This document shows positions 9,561 to 20,466 of a stretch of DNA of 64,000 nt, in pieces. The stretch covers positions 1 through 64,000 of the forward strand of contig NZ_SDDV01000010.1 of assembly GCF_014773545.1 (NCBI RefSeq), in the 5' to 3' direction. The notes below the pieces were generated by a model. It saw nothing but the letters and a program-made list of their open reading frames with translations. It had not been told where the DNA came from and did no database searches. The DNA comes from Hydrogenophaga sp. (GTDB taxonomy: Bacteria; Pseudomonadota; Gammaproteobacteria; Burkholderiales; Burkholderiaceae_C). Both the position numbers and the translations under genes were made by a program. The first letter of the stretch is position 1; every line of letters begins with the position of its first letter.

Positions 9561-10415
9561 ATGTCTGACAGCACGCACAACTCCTTCATCCTCATCGACG
9601 GTGTTGCGCTGGCGCTGTATGACTGGCCGCTGCCCCTGCGGGTGCGACCGCGTGCGGTTGTCTTGATTGTGCATGGCTTGGGTGAGCACGCCGGGCGCTA
9701 CGTGGCGCTGGCCCAGCGCCTCAACGACTGGGGTTTTTGCGTGCGCGCCTACGACCAGCGCGGCCACGGTGAATCCAACGGAGCACGCGGCGTGCTGGCT
9801 GCCGACAACATCTTGCTGCAAGACTTGGGCGAGGTACTGCGCGAGACGCGGGCGCAACTGTCGCAGCCCTGGTCTTGTCCGCTGATTCTGCTGGGGCATA
9901 GCATGGGCGGCCTGGTGGCAGCGGCCCTGGTCGAGCGCCAACCAAGCGCAGTCGACGCACTGGTGTTGTCCTCACCCGCCTTGGATCTGGGCCTGGGTGC
10001 GTGGCAAAAATTCATGCTCAGTCTGCGCTACCGACTGGCCCCCGATCTGACGCTGTCCAGTCGACTCGATCCGAGCAAAATTTCACACGCTCCGGCCGTG
10101 TTTGAGGCTTACCGCAACGACGAGCTGGTACACCGCCGCGTGTCAGCCCGGCTGCTGCGCTTCATGGAGCGGGCCGGTGCACGCGTGCTGGCGGCCGCGC
10201 CGAACTGGCGCACGCCCACTTTGTTGCTGTACGCCGGTGCCGACGAGCTGGTACGCCCGGCTGGCAGCCGGGCCTTTGCCGCGGCCGCTCCGGGTCATCA
10301 GGTGCGCAGCCATTGCTTCGAGCAGATGTATCACGAAGTTTTCAACGAAACCGATCCATCAGATGTCTATGCCGCGCTCATCGTCTGGCTCGATCAACTG
10401 ATCCCGCGCCGCTAA
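9561..10415 (+). CDS. alpha/beta hydrolase, monoacylglycerol lipase-like
   Basis: A 284-residue serine hydrolase of the lysophospholipase/monoglyceride-lipase group (Hydrolase_4). It shows HGLGEHAGRY (oxyanion loop), DQRGHGES, the nucleophile elbow GHSMGG, the acid in YAGADELV and the catalytic His in MYHEVFNE. There is no signal peptide, so it is probably cytoplasmic and acts on monoacylglycerols or related esters. It lies 31 bp after the second chemoreceptor on the same strand but has no obvious link to chemotaxis. Its TAA stop is the first stop within the repeat copy at 10411. Confidence 0.85.
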   Translation: MSDSTHNSFILIDGVALALYDWPLPLRVRPRAVVLIVHGLGEHAGRYVALAQRLNDWGFCVRAYDQRGHGESNGARGVLAADNILLQDLGEVLRETRAQLSQPWSCPLILLGHSMGGLVAAALVERQPSAVDALVLSSPALDLGLGAWQKFMLSLRYRLAPDLTLSSRLDPSKISHAPAVFEAYRNDELVHRRVSARLLRFMERAGARVLAAAPNWRTPTLLLYAGADELVRPAGSRAFAAAAPGHQVRSHCFEQMYHEVFNETDPSDVYAALIVWLDQLIPRR

Positions 10416-10475
10416 CCCCTCTGCCGCACGCGGGAGAGGGGAGCGAAGTGAGTCGCGGCCCGACTCTCACGTTAA
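10411..10475. repeat. dispersed palindromic repeat, copy 2 (short form)
   Basis: Starts GCTAAC and runs through CCCCTCTGCCGC/GCGGGAGAGGGG (imperfect stem) and the shared tail to CACGTTAA. Compared with copy 1 the first hairpin is missing. It supplies the TAA stop of the hydrolase (+) and the last codons plus TGA stop of topB (-). Confidence 0.8.
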
Positions 10476-13472
10476 AGGCTTGGCTGAACTGAGCTGCTTG
10501 CTGATGATTCCAGCCAGCTCGAACATACTCACCTGCGGCTGGCCAAACAAGGGCGCGAGTTTGGCGTCGGCGTTGATGCGGCGTTTGTCAGCGCTGTCTT
10601 GCAAGTTGTGGGCCTTGATGTAGTCCCATAGCTTTTTGATCGCCTCGGTGCGCGCCAGCGGTTCGGCGCCAATCACCGCCGCCAAGGCGGTGCTGGGTTG
10701 CAGCCCGCGGCCCGGCGTCGGCTTGGCGGCGGCCTTCTTCACCGGCGCCGGCTTGGCTGCTGCGGTTTTGACGCCCTTGCTGGCGGCGCTTTTCACTGCC
10801 CCCTTGCTGCTTGCGGCCTGGGCCGCTGTTGCGCCCGTCGGCTTGCGCGGCGGGAATTTGCTGGCGCGCGGCTCGAACTCGAAGTTCACCTTGCCGGCTG
10901 CCGCGTCCCAAACCAAAAAAGCCTTGAAGGCGCGGCGCGTGCGCGCAGAGACGAATTTGTCCAGCAGGTCGGTCTTGCCGGTCTGCAGCAGCTTGCTCAT
11001 CTGCTCGCGCGCGACCAGTTGTTGCAGGATGATCTTGCCGCTCTTGAAGTCGCAGCTTGGTGTGGCCTGAGCGTCGCTTGGCAGCGATTTTTCGCACACG
11101 TAGTTGGCGCCGTGCTCGTGCACCGGGCTGTTGCATTTGGGGCAGGCGCCGAGCGACTCGCTGGCGCTGAAGTCGACCCGCTCGCCGCTCGCTTCGTTCT
11201 TTTTGTCGTCGCCGAAGTCGAATTCGAGCTTCCAGTTCTTGTCTTCTTCGTTGAACTTGAGCACGATCTCGGCCACGAACGGCCAGCCGGCCTTGGAGCG
11301 AAAGCCTTCCAGCGGGCCGATCTTTTTGTCCGCCAGCAAACGCTCGGCCTCATCGGGCTCAAAAGTGCGGCCGGCCGGCGACTTGCCAAACGAAAAGCCG
11401 CAGCCCTCACTCTGACCGTCGGCGCCGCTGCAGGCGTAGCGGCGGTAATTTTCTTTCACCACGCCGGCGCAGTTGGGGCAGGGTGTGTGCAGCGTGGCGT
11501 AGTTGCCGGGCACGCTGTCGCGGTCGTGCTCTTTGGCCTTCTTGACCATGCGCTCGGTCATGGCGGCGATCTCAGCCATAAAAGCGGCGCGTGAAAGCCG
11601 GCCCTGCTCCATTTGCGCGAGCTTGTATTCCCAGGCGCCGGTGAGCTCGGGTTTGGTCAGCTCCTCCACCTGCAGGCCGCGCAACAGCGTCACGAGCTGG
11701 AACGCCTTGGCGGTGGGGATGATCTCGCGGCCTTCACGCAGCATGTATTTTTCGCTCAGCAAACCTTCTATGATGGCCGCGCGCGTGGCGGGCGTGCCCA
11801 AACCTTTGTCCTGCATCGCCTGACGCAGTTCGTCGTCGTCGAGCAACTTGCCCGCGCCTTCCATCGCACCCAGCAGCGTGGCCTCGGAGTAGCGCGCCGG
11901 TGGTCTGGTCTTGAGGCCCTTGGCCTCGACCAGCTCGGCGCGAACCGATTCACCCGCGCGCACCGGCACCAGGCTCTGGCCCTTGTCGCCCTCTTTTGCG
12001 CCCTCCACGTCTTCGGCCGCTTCCTTGCCGTAGACCGCCATCCAGCCCGGCTTGACCAGCACCTTGCCTTCGGTCTTGAAATGCTGGTTCAGCGCTTTTG
12101 AAATACGCGTCGTCAACATGAACTCGGCGCTGGGAAAGAACACCGCCAGGAAACGGCGCGTCACCAGTTCGTAGAGTTTTTGCTCGGCATCGGACAGCCC
12201 GCTGGGCGCTTGCAGCGTGGGGATGATGGCAAAGTGGTCGCTGACCTTGCTGTTGTCGAAAATGCGTTTGCTCGGGCGGATGTAGCCCTTGTTCAGCGCG
12301 GTCAGCGCGTGTGGCGCCAGTTGCGTCAGGCCGCTTGCGGCCAGCATCTCAAAGGTCTGCTTGACGGTGGGCAGGTAGTCCTCGGGCAGGGCGCGCGAAT
12401 CGGTGCGCGGGTAGGTCAGCGCCTTGTGGCGTTCGTACAGGCTTTGCGCCAGTTGCAGCGTGGTCTTGGCCGAAAAACCAAAGCGTCCGTTCGCCTCGCG
12501 CTGCAGGCTGGTCAGGTCGTACAGCAAGCCGCTGGCCTGCGTGCTGGGCTTGCTTTCTTCGCTGACGCTGGCCGGCTGGCCGCGCACCGCTTCGACGATG
12601 GCCAGCGCCTCGCGCTGGCTCCACAGACGATCGGCGCGCAGTTCGGCGTCGGCGGCGTCGCCAGCCGGTTTCTTGAACGCCGGGTCGAACCATTTGCCCG
12701 GGTACGCGCCGGCCTCGGCCAGAAAACTGGCGTGAATTTCCCAGTAGTCGCGGCTGCGGTGGGCGCGAATCTGCTCTTCGCGCTCGACCACAATCGACAG
12801 CGTGGGCGTTTGCACGCGGCCGACGGTGGTGAGAAAGAAGCCCCCGTCGCGCGAGTTGAACGCCGTCATGGCGCGCGTGCCGTTGATGCCGACCAGCCAG
12901 TCGGCCTCGGAGCGGCTGCGCGCGGCGTCGGCCAGACCCTGCATCTGGGCGTCGCTGCGCAAGTGCTCGAAACCGTCACGGATGGCCGCCGGTGTCATCG
13001 ACTGCAGCCACAGGCGCTGCACCGGCTTGCCCAGGTTTTGATAAGCGCCGCTTTTGATGCCGCCGGCGTATTGCTCGATCAGGCGAAAAATCAGCTCGCC
13101 CTCGCGTCCGGCGTCACAGGCGTTGATGAGCTGGCCCACGTCCTTGCGCTTGGCCAGCTTGACCACGGCGGACAGGCGCGACTTGGTCTTGTCAATCGGT
13201 TTGAGCTCGAAGTAAGGCGGCAGCACCGGCAAATGGGCAAAGCTCCACTTGCCGCGTTTGACGTCGAATTCCTCGGGCGCCGCAATCTCCAGCAGGTGGC
13301 CCACCGCAGAGGTCACGACGTAGCGCTCGTTCTCGAAATGGTCGTCGTGCTTGTCGAACTTGCCCGCCACCGGAGTGAGCGCGCGCACGATGTCCTGAGC
13401 CACGGAGGGCTTCTCGGCAATCACCAGGGTTTTGCCCTGCGCTTGAGTTTTCGCCAGACCTACAGTTTTCAT
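10467..13472 (-). CDS. topB: DNA topoisomerase III with C-terminal SWIB domain
   Basis: Type IA topoisomerase, 1001 residues, that passes single strands to decatenate replication and recombination intermediates. The N-terminal Toprim domain starts TLVIAEKPSVAQDIVRAL. The active-site tyrosine is in LTYPRTDSRALP. Zinc-ribbon modules follow (CPNCAG, then CPKCNSPVHEHG). After an Ala/Lys-rich linker the last 75 or so residues (EAIKKLWDYIKAHNLQD, RRINADAKLAPLFG, QVSMFELAGIISKQL) form a SWIB/MDM2-type domain absent from E. coli TopB. Start is ATG 13472, just before the Toprim strand; the track's extra 35 residues are low complexity. The final residues PLT and the stop are encoded in the repeat. Divergent from birA. 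Confidence 0.93.
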   Translation of the reverse strand: MKTVGLAKTQAQGKTLVIAEKPSVAQDIVRALTPVAGKFDKHDDHFENERYVVTSAVGHLLEIAAPEEFDVKRGKWSFAHLPVLPPYFELKPIDKTKSRLSAVVKLAKRKDVGQLINACDAGREGELIFRLIEQYAGGIKSGAYQNLGKPVQRLWLQSMTPAAIRDGFEHLRSDAQMQGLADAARSRSEADWLVGINGTRAMTAFNSRDGGFFLTTVGRVQTPTLSIVVEREEQIRAHRSRDYWEIHASFLAEAGAYPGKWFDPAFKKPAGDAADAELRADRLWSQREALAIVEAVRGQPASVSEESKPSTQASGLLYDLTSLQREANGRFGFSAKTTLQLAQSLYERHKALTYPRTDSRALPEDYLPTVKQTFEMLAASGLTQLAPHALTALNKGYIRPSKRIFDNSKVSDHFAIIPTLQAPSGLSDAEQKLYELVTRRFLAVFFPSAEFMLTTRISKALNQHFKTEGKVLVKPGWMAVYGKEAAEDVEGAKEGDKGQSLVPVRAGESVRAELVEAKGLKTRPPARYSEATLLGAMEGAGKLLDDDELRQAMQDKGLGTPATRAAIIEGLLSEKYMLREGREIIPTAKAFQLVTLLRGLQVEELTKPELTGAWEYKLAQMEQGRLSRAAFMAEIAAMTERMVKKAKEHDRDSVPGNYATLHTPCPNCAGVVKENYRRYACSGADGQSEGCGFSFGKSPAGRTFEPDEAERLLADKKIGPLEGFRSKAGWPFVAEIVLKFNEEDKNWKLEFDFGDDKKNEASGERVDFSASESLGACPKCNSPVHEHGANYVCEKSLPSDAQATPSCDFKSGKIILQQLVAREQMSKLLQTGKTDLLDKFVSARTRRAFKAFLVWDAAAGKVNFEFEPRASKFPPRKPTGATAAQAASSKGAVKSAASKGVKTAAAKPAPVKKAAAKPTPGRGLQPSTALAAVIGAEPLARTEAIKKLWDYIKAHNLQDSADKRRINADAKLAPLFGQPQVSMFELAGIISKQLSSAKPLT

Positions 13473-13654
13473 CTCTACAATCGGTTTTCTCGCGCGTGTG
13501 CACGCGCCCCTGGGTCTGCGCGCTCGCACGCACCCGCATGGGTCAACCTTACCAAATTTTCGGCTGCGGCCACCCAATTTCGCCCGCCTGACGGCTGGCG
13601 CCCAAGCGTAGCCGCTTGGCCCGTCGTGCTGGCTGTCGCAGCGCCCATTTGTTC

Positions 13655-14458
13655 ATGCCTGAAACTCTGTTGTCGCACGCCGAATCGCTCTGGCAGACCT
13701 TGGCGCGCAGTCTGCCGGGGCTGACGGTCGAGGTGCTCAGGCGCATCGACTCGACCAACAGCGAGCTGATGCGCCGCGCCCGCGCCGGTGTGATCGAGCC
13801 GGTGCTGCTGGTGGCCGAGGAGCAAAGCGCCGGGCGCGGGCGCCTGGGCAAAGCCTGGCACAGCCAGGCCGGACAATCGCTGACGTTTTCGCTCGCCCTG
13901 CCGCTGGCACCGACCGACTGGTCTGGCCTGTCGCTGGCGGTGGGGGTGAGCCTGGCGCACAGCCTGCACCCCGAGGTGCGGCTGAAATGGCCGAATGACC
14001 TCTGGCTGCAGCAGCGCAAACTGGGCGGCATTCTGGTCGAGACGGCGGCCTGCGCCGCGCCCGGTTCGCGCCAGCGTGTGGCGGTGATCGGCGTTGGCCT
14101 CAACCTGGCGCGCCCGGCGGCGGCGGCGCTGGCCGCGCTGACGTGCGCTCCTGCCGCCCTGCCGGCGCAAGCGCCGGCCGGGCTGTCCGAGCTGCTGGTG
14201 GGCATTAGCGCGGGCGAGTTGCTCGAACGCGTCGCCCCGGCACTGGTGCGCGACCTGCTGGCCTTCGAGTCACAAGGTTTTGCTGCTTTTGCGCTGCGTT
14301 TTGCCCAGCGCGACGCGCTGCGCGGTCTGCCGCTGCAACTCTCGGACGGCACACAGGGAACCGCCTGCGGGGTCAACGAACAAGGCGCGCTGCAGTTGCT
14401 GACCGCGCACGGCATGCGCAGCGTGAACCATTCCGACCTGAGCGTGCGGCCATGCTGA
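13655..14458 (+). CDS. birA: biotin-[acetyl-CoA-carboxylase] ligase
   Basis: Attaches biotin to the carboxyl-carrier protein of acetyl-CoA carboxylase through biotinyl-AMP. The 267-residue protein contains STNSEL, the biotin-binding GRGRLGKAWHS loop (family GRGR), LKWPNDLWL and KLGGILVE. It lacks the N-terminal winged-helix domain of E. coli BirA, so it is a monofunctional (group I) ligase and not a repressor. Start ATG 13655. The stop overlaps the start of the next gene. In many Burkholderiales coaX follows here, but it does not in this window. Confidence 0.92.
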   Translation: MPETLLSHAESLWQTLARSLPGLTVEVLRRIDSTNSELMRRARAGVIEPVLLVAEEQSAGRGRLGKAWHSQAGQSLTFSLALPLAPTDWSGLSLAVGVSLAHSLHPEVRLKWPNDLWLQQRKLGGILVETAACAAPGSRQRVAVIGVGLNLARPAAAALAALTCAPAALPAQAPAGLSELLVGISAGELLERVAPALVRDLLAFESQGFAAFALRFAQRDALRGLPLQLSDGTQGTACGVNEQGALQLLTAHGMRSVNHSDLSVRPC

Positions 14459-15192
14459 GGTGGGCGATTGCGCTGCTGCTGCTGGCCAACGCCGGCTATT
14501 TCGCCTGGTCGCAAGGGTATCTGGGCCCGCTCGGACTGACCGCGCAGCCGCAACGCGAGCCCGAGCGGCTGCACACGCAGCTCAGGCCCGAGGCGCTGCG
14601 CTTGCTCGATGGGCCAGCGCCTGACACCGCGCAGACCGACCCAGGCGCTCCAGCGGCAGCGACGCCCAGCGTTGCACCGCTGGCAGACCCGGCGCAAACC
14701 GACGCGCCAGCTCCCAGCGCGCCAGCACCCAGCGCAGCCGGCGCATGCTGGCTGGCCAGCGGTTTCAGTGCGGCGCAGGCCGACGCTTTGCGCGCCGCGC
14801 TGGCGCTGCTGGACCTGCCCAGCGCGAGCTGGCAACTCACGCCGACTGGCAGCGGTGGGCGCTGGATCGTCTACATGGGGCGCTTTGACAACCCACAACA
14901 GCTCGAACGCAAGCAAGCCGAGTTGCGCGCGCTGCAAGTCGAATTTCGCAGCGTCAACACCGCTGGCCTGCGTCCAGGGCTGGCACTGGGCACTTTCTCC
15001 AGCGAAGCGGCGGCGCAACAAGCGCTGCGCGATCTGCGGCCCCAGGGCGTGCGCACCGCGCGCGTGGTGCTGTACCGGACTGAAACGCTCAGCTACACCC
15101 TGCGCCTGCCGCAGGCCAGCGCGGCGCAACACGCCGCCGTGGCCGCGCTTGGGCCGGCGCTGGCGGGTCGAACGCTACAGCGCTGCGAATAG
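14452..15192 (+). CDS. SPOR-domain-like membrane-anchored protein
   Basis: A 246-residue protein with an N-terminal membrane anchor (about residues 3-20, WAIALLLLANAGYFAW), an Ala/Pro-rich linker, and a C-terminal region with SPOR-like repeats (WIVYMGRFDNPQQLERKQAEL and LALGTFSSEAAAQQAL). SPOR domains bind denuded septal peptidoglycan, so a periplasmic cell-wall role is plausible. It overlaps birA by 7 bases. The family commonly sits in the birA-coaX neighbourhood of Burkholderiales. Confidence 0.7.
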   Translation: MLRWAIALLLLANAGYFAWSQGYLGPLGLTAQPQREPERLHTQLRPEALRLLDGPAPDTAQTDPGAPAAATPSVAPLADPAQTDAPAPSAPAPSAAGACWLASGFSAAQADALRAALALLDLPSASWQLTPTGSGGRWIVYMGRFDNPQQLERKQAELRALQVEFRSVNTAGLRPGLALGTFSSEAAAQQALRDLRPQGVRTARVVLYRTETLSYTLRLPQASAAQHAAVAALGPALAGRTLQRCE

Positions 15193-15213
15193 TTGAGCGC
15201 CGCTGGCGCGGGT

Positions 15214-17132
15214 TCAGCGCCGCTGGCGCATCGACCAAGCCAGCGCCAGCACCCAAGCCCACAGGCCCAGCACCCACAGCAGTCCGCTGGCACCACCACC
15301 GCCACCGCCCGCCACCGGTGGCGGAACCGGTGGCGCCAGCACCTCCACCCGCACGCGCTCGCGTCCGATGCGACCGGCGCTGTCGGTCACGCTGAGCTGG
15401 AACACATGCACCCCCTCTACCGCACCCAGGCGCACCGTGGTGCTGGCCTGATCGGCGGCGGCGATCTGCGCCGGCGGGCCCTCAATCTGCTGCCACTCAA
15501 AGCGCTGCACGCTGTAGCCCGCAATGGCCTGGCTTTGGCTGCCGTCCAGCGTCAGCGTGGCGCCGGGCGCCGCAGCAGCCAGCGGCGCAATCAGCGCCGC
15601 CGGCGCACGGGCCTGCTGCAGCGCCAGCTTGGCGTCGAGCAGGCCGGCGCCGCAGGTGCTGGCGGTGCAATTGCAAACCCCAACCCCCGGCCGGTCGCAC
15701 ACCGGCAGATGCGCCTGCACGGTGTGCGGCCGGGTGCCCGCCTGCAAACGCTGGACCAGTTGCGACGGTGTCAGCGCCGGGTTGACGCTCAGCATCAGGC
15801 TGGCCACACCGGCCGCCAGCGGGGCGGCAAAACTGGTGCCCATGTCGTGGCGGTAATAGTTGTCCTGCGGCTGCGGCCTGGTGAGGCCGCTGTTGCTGGT
15901 GGAGAGCAGCAGCGAAGAGCGATCGGCCGCCTCGTTCGAACCGCCCGGCGCCGCCAGCGCCACACCGGCGCCAAAGCTGGAATAGTCGGCCTTGCTGCCG
16001 TCTCGGCGCACCGCGGCCACCGTCAGCACGCGCTGGCAGTTGGCCGGGCGGGTCAATGGAGCATCGGCGTTGCCGGCCGCCACCAGCACCAGCGCGCCGG
16101 CCTGGGTCACCGCGTCTATGGTTTCCTGGTAGGCCGGCGAGCACGGACCATCGCCGCCGAAACTCAGGCTGATGATGCGAGCCGGGGTCGGATTTTGGGG
16201 AACGCCAGCCACCGGCAGCCCGGCCGCCCAGCGCAGGCCGTCGAGCAGATCGGCCACCGTGGCGCCGCACTTGCCCGCGACCCGCACCGGCAACACCCGG
16301 GCGCCCCAATTGACACCCGCCACGCCACGCCGTTGTTGCTGGCGGCGGCGATCTGGCCGGCAATGAAGGTGCCGTGCCAAGAGCTGTAGCTTGGTTCACA
16401 AAAAGCAAACAGCGGCTGGCGCGCTTCGTCCCGCGTGATCCAGTCGCCCGGGTCGCTGGCGTTGTCGTCGCGGCCGTCGCCGTCGTTGGCCATGTGGAGT
16501 TCACTGACCAGGTCGTAACCCGGCAGCAGGCGAGCCGCCAGATCGGGGTGGTCAAAGCGCACCCCGCTGTCGACCACCGCCACCACCACGGGGCTGCCGG
16601 TGCTGTGGGCCGCCCAGGCGGCGGGCAGATCGAGCGCCGCGCGCTGCGCCTCTGTGGGTGCGTGCAAATGCCACTGCTGGCCAAACAGCGGGTCGTTCGG
16701 CGTCAGCGGCGCGGCTTGCTGGCGCACCAGCACGACGTTGGGCTCGACCCAGGCCACTTCCGGGTGCAGCCGGGCGCGCCGCAGCGCCTGCTCGAGCGCA
16801 GCACCCGACAAAGGCTGGTCAAAGCGCAGCAGGGGCGCAGCGCCGGCCAGCGCGCCCGCCTGCCCGGCCAGGCCGGCTTCGCGCGCCACGCGCGCGAGCC
16901 GCTCGTGGCTGCGGCGGGCCTGCCGCTCCCACTGTGCCTGGGCGCGTTCGGTCGGTGCATCGGCACGCGCCCGCTCAGGCGGCGCAGCCGCGTCAGCGGC
17001 GGGCTTGAGGCCAAAGATCAGCCCCAGGGCCACAGCAGGCGCTGGCTCTACATGTGCCAGCACCAGCCCAGGCAGGATCAGCGCCAGCACGGCCAGCACG
17101 GGCCAGCAGCCGCTGCGTTTGATTGCATTCAT
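15214..17132 (-). pseudogene. S8 subtilisin-like secreted protease with GlyGly-CTERM tail, one frameshift
   Basis: A secreted serine protease of about 639 codons split into two frames. The N-terminal part (17132 to about 16320) has a signal peptide, a propeptide-like region, catalytic Asp188 in VVAVVDSGVRFDHPDL and His253 in SSWHGTFIAGQIAA. The C-terminal part (about 16320 to 15214) carries the oxyanion-hole region (VLVAAGNADAP), catalytic Ser in MGTSFAAPLAAG, a PKD/Ig-like region and an end of Gly-run, hydrophobic helix and Arg-rich tail (GGGGGGASGLLWVLGLWAWV, then MRQRR). That tail is the GlyGly-CTERM sorting signal cut by rhombosortase. Restoring one G in the GGCGTGGCGTGGCGG stretch (about 16317-16332) joins the frames. 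It may be a recent null allele or a sequencing error. Confidence 0.8.
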
Positions 17133-17194
17133 GGAATCGATCTCCGCTCAACAGTATCAAGCCGGGTATCACGCCGGCTGGCCCGGGGACGTTT

Positions 17195-18214
<1,020 letters not shown>

Positions 18215-18272
18215 TCAATAAAAAACCAAATCACTCGCTCGGCCAGCACGGCGTGCGCCGGGCCGCTGTGGC

Positions 18273-20363
18273 TTACTTCGACGCCCGGGGCTTGCGTTGC
18301 AGCACCGCCTGGACGATTTGCGCCAGATTGTCGGCCGTGAAGCCAAAGTGCTGCAACAACACCGGCGCCGGGGCCGATTCGCCGTAACAGTCCAAGCCCA
18401 GCACGGCGGCCACGCCGTACTTCCACCAGCCGTCGCTGCGGCCCATTTCCACCGCCACGCGCGGCACACCGACTGGCAACACGGCGGCTTGGTAAGCGCC
18501 GTCCTGGCGGTCAAAGGTGGTGCTGCTGGGCATGGAGACCACGCGCACGGCAATCTGGTGCGCCGCCAGCAACTGCTGCGCCTGCAGCGCCAATTGAACC
18601 TCGGAGCCGGTGGCGATGATGACCGCCTTGGCCTTTTTCTTCAGCCCCACCGCGTCCGGCTCGGCCAGCACGTAGGCGCCACGGCTGATGTCGCCCAGAT
18701 CGGATTTGGGCGCGTACGGCAGGTTCTGTCGGCTCAGCAGCAGCGCCGTTGGCTGGTTTTTGTTTTGCAGCGCCACCGCCCAGGCCACCGCCGTCTCGGC
18801 GGTGTCGGCCGGACGCCAGACGTCGAGGTTCGGAATCAGGCGCAGGCTGGCGGCGTGCTCGACCGCCTGGTGCGTCGGGCCGTCTTCGCCCAGGCCGATG
18901 CTGTCGTGGGTGAAGACGTGGATCACGCGCTGCTTCATCAGCGCGGCCATGCGAATGGCGTTGCGGCTGTAGTCGCTGAAGGTCAGGAAGGTGCCGCCGT
19001 AGGGAATGAAGCCGCCGTGCAGCGCGACGCCGTTCATGACGGCGGCCATGCCGAATTCGCGCACGCCGTAGTTGATGTGGCGCCCGACCACGCCGGCTTC
19101 GTTGCGCAACACCTGGCCGGCCGCGTCAAAACGCAGGCTGGGCGTGCTGGCGGTTTGGGTCAGGTTGGAGCCGCTCAGGTCGGCGCTGCCGCCCAGCAAC
19201 TCGGGCAGCGCGGCGGTGAAGGCCTCCAGCGCGATCTGGCTGGCCTTGCGACTGGCGACGGTCTGCGCCTGTTCGTGCGCCGCAATTGCCGTATCGACCG
19301 CCACCTGGGCAAATTTTTTCGGCAAATCGCCTTTCATGCGGCGGCTGAATTCTTTCGCCAGCTCGGGATGGGCGGCTTTGTAGGCAGCAAAGCGCTGGTT
19401 CCAGTCCGACTCGGCGGCCTGACCGGCGGCTTTGGCGTCCCAGGCGGCGTACACGCCTTTGGGGATCACGAACGGCGCGTGCGGCCAGTTCAGTGCCAAG
19501 CGCGTGAGCTGAATTTCTTGCGCGCCCAGCGGTTCGCCGTGCGCCTTGGCGCTGTTGGCGCGGTTGGGCGATCCGTGGCCGATGGCGGTTTTGCAGACGA
19601 TCAGGGTGGGCCGGTCGGCGCTGCTTTTGGCCTCGAGCAGCGCTCGGTCAATCGCGTCGACGTCGTGACCGTCAACAGCGCGCAGCACGCGCCAGCCGCA
19701 GGCCTCGAAGCGCTGCGTCGTGTCGTCGATGAACCAGGGCGCGACCTGTCCGTCGATCGAGATGCCGTTGTCGTCGTACAGCGCCACCAGCTTGCCCAGC
19801 TTCCAGGCCCCGGCCAGCGCAATTGCCTCGTGGCTGATGCCCTCCATCAAGCAGCCGTCACCCAGGAACACGTAGCTGTGGTGGTCGACGATCGGGTGGC
19901 CGTCGCGGTTGAATTGCGCCGCCAGCAGCTTCTCGGCCAGCGCCATGCCGACCGCGTTGGCCAGCCCCTGGCCGAGCGGGCCGGTGGTGGTCTCGACCCC
20001 GGGCGTGTGGCCGACCTCGGGGTGGCCGGCGGTCTTGCTGCCCAGTTGACGAAAGTTTTTCAGCTCTTGCAGCGACAGCTTGTAGCCGCTCAAGTGCAGC
20101 AGCGCGTACAGCAGCATCGAGGCGTGGCCGTTGGACAGCACAAAGCGGTCGCGGTTGGCCCAGGCCGGATTGGCCGGGTTGTGGCGCAGGTGGCGGCCCC
20201 ACAGGGCGAGCGCCATCTCGGCCATGCCCATGGGCGCGCCGGGGTGGCCCGAGTTGGCCTGCTGCACCGCGTCCATGGCCAGCACGCGGATCGCGTTGGC
20301 CTGCGTTTGTTCCGTTACAGCGGCGGTGCGATCGGGGTGGCTGGTGGACGTGGACGTGGACAT
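18273..20363 (-). CDS. tkt: transketolase
   Basis: Thiamine-diphosphate enzyme of the pentose phosphate pathway, moving two-carbon units between sugar phosphates. The 696 residues show [13 protein letters not shown], the ThDP-binding [13 protein letters not shown] motif and the pyrimidine domain with [12 protein letters not shown]-like sequence (here [13 protein letters not shown]) and [14 protein letters not shown]. Start ATG 20363 ([11 protein letters not shown]). The track's GTG at 20393 adds ten residues without support. Probably co-transcribed with gap. Confidence 0.95.
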   Translation of the reverse strand: MSTSTSTSHPDRTAAVTEQTQANAIRVLAMDAVQQANSGHPGAPMGMAEMALALWGRHLRHNPANPAWANRDRFVLSNGHASMLLYALLHLSGYKLSLQELKNFRQLGSKTAGHPEVGHTPGVETTTGPLGQGLANAVGMALAEKLLAAQFNRDGHPIVDHHSYVFLGDGCLMEGISHEAIALAGAWKLGKLVALYDDNGISIDGQVAPWFIDDTTQRFEACGWRVLRAVDGHDVDAIDRALLEAKSSADRPTLIVCKTAIGHGSPNRANSAKAHGEPLGAQEIQLTRLALNWPHAPFVIPKGVYAAWDAKAAGQAAESDWNQRFAAYKAAHPELAKEFSRRMKGDLPKKFAQVAVDTAIAAHEQAQTVASRKASQIALEAFTAALPELLGGSADLSGSNLTQTASTPSLRFDAAGQVLRNEAGVVGRHINYGVREFGMAAVMNGVALHGGFIPYGGTFLTFSDYSRNAIRMAALMKQRVIHVFTHDSIGLGEDGPTHQAVEHAASLRLIPNLDVWRPADTAETAVAWAVALQNKNQPTALLLSRQNLPYAPKSDLGDISRGAYVLAEPDAVGLKKKAKAVIIATGSEVQLALQAQQLLAAHQIAVRVVSMPSSTTFDRQDGAYQAAVLPVGVPRVAVEMGRSDGWWKYGVAAVLGLDCYGESAPAPVLLQHFGFTADNLAQIVQAVLQRKPRASK

Positions 20364-20454
20364 GGTGTGCGGGGGCTGGCTTGGGGGCGGCACGCGGGTC
20401 GCGCAGGCACCGAAAGTTGGAATTTTATCGACCCGCGCGCACCCCCGGCGACTG

Positions 20455-20460
20455 CATAAT
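20455..20460 (+). promoter_or_regulatory. -10-like box CATAAT, 6 nt before murU start
   Basis: CATAAT followed by GCGGCC and then GTG. The spacing would put the transcript start on the GTG itself. No Shine-Dalgarno sequence and no good -35 are seen. Confidence 0.4.
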
Positions 20461-20466
20461 GCGGCC

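Noticed and set aside
12180-13724. 514-residue plus-strand ORF opposite topB
   Set aside because: Antisense shadow, low-complexity translation.
18297-20459. 720-residue plus-strand ORF opposite tkt
   Set aside because: Antisense shadow of transketolase, with no recognisable domain.
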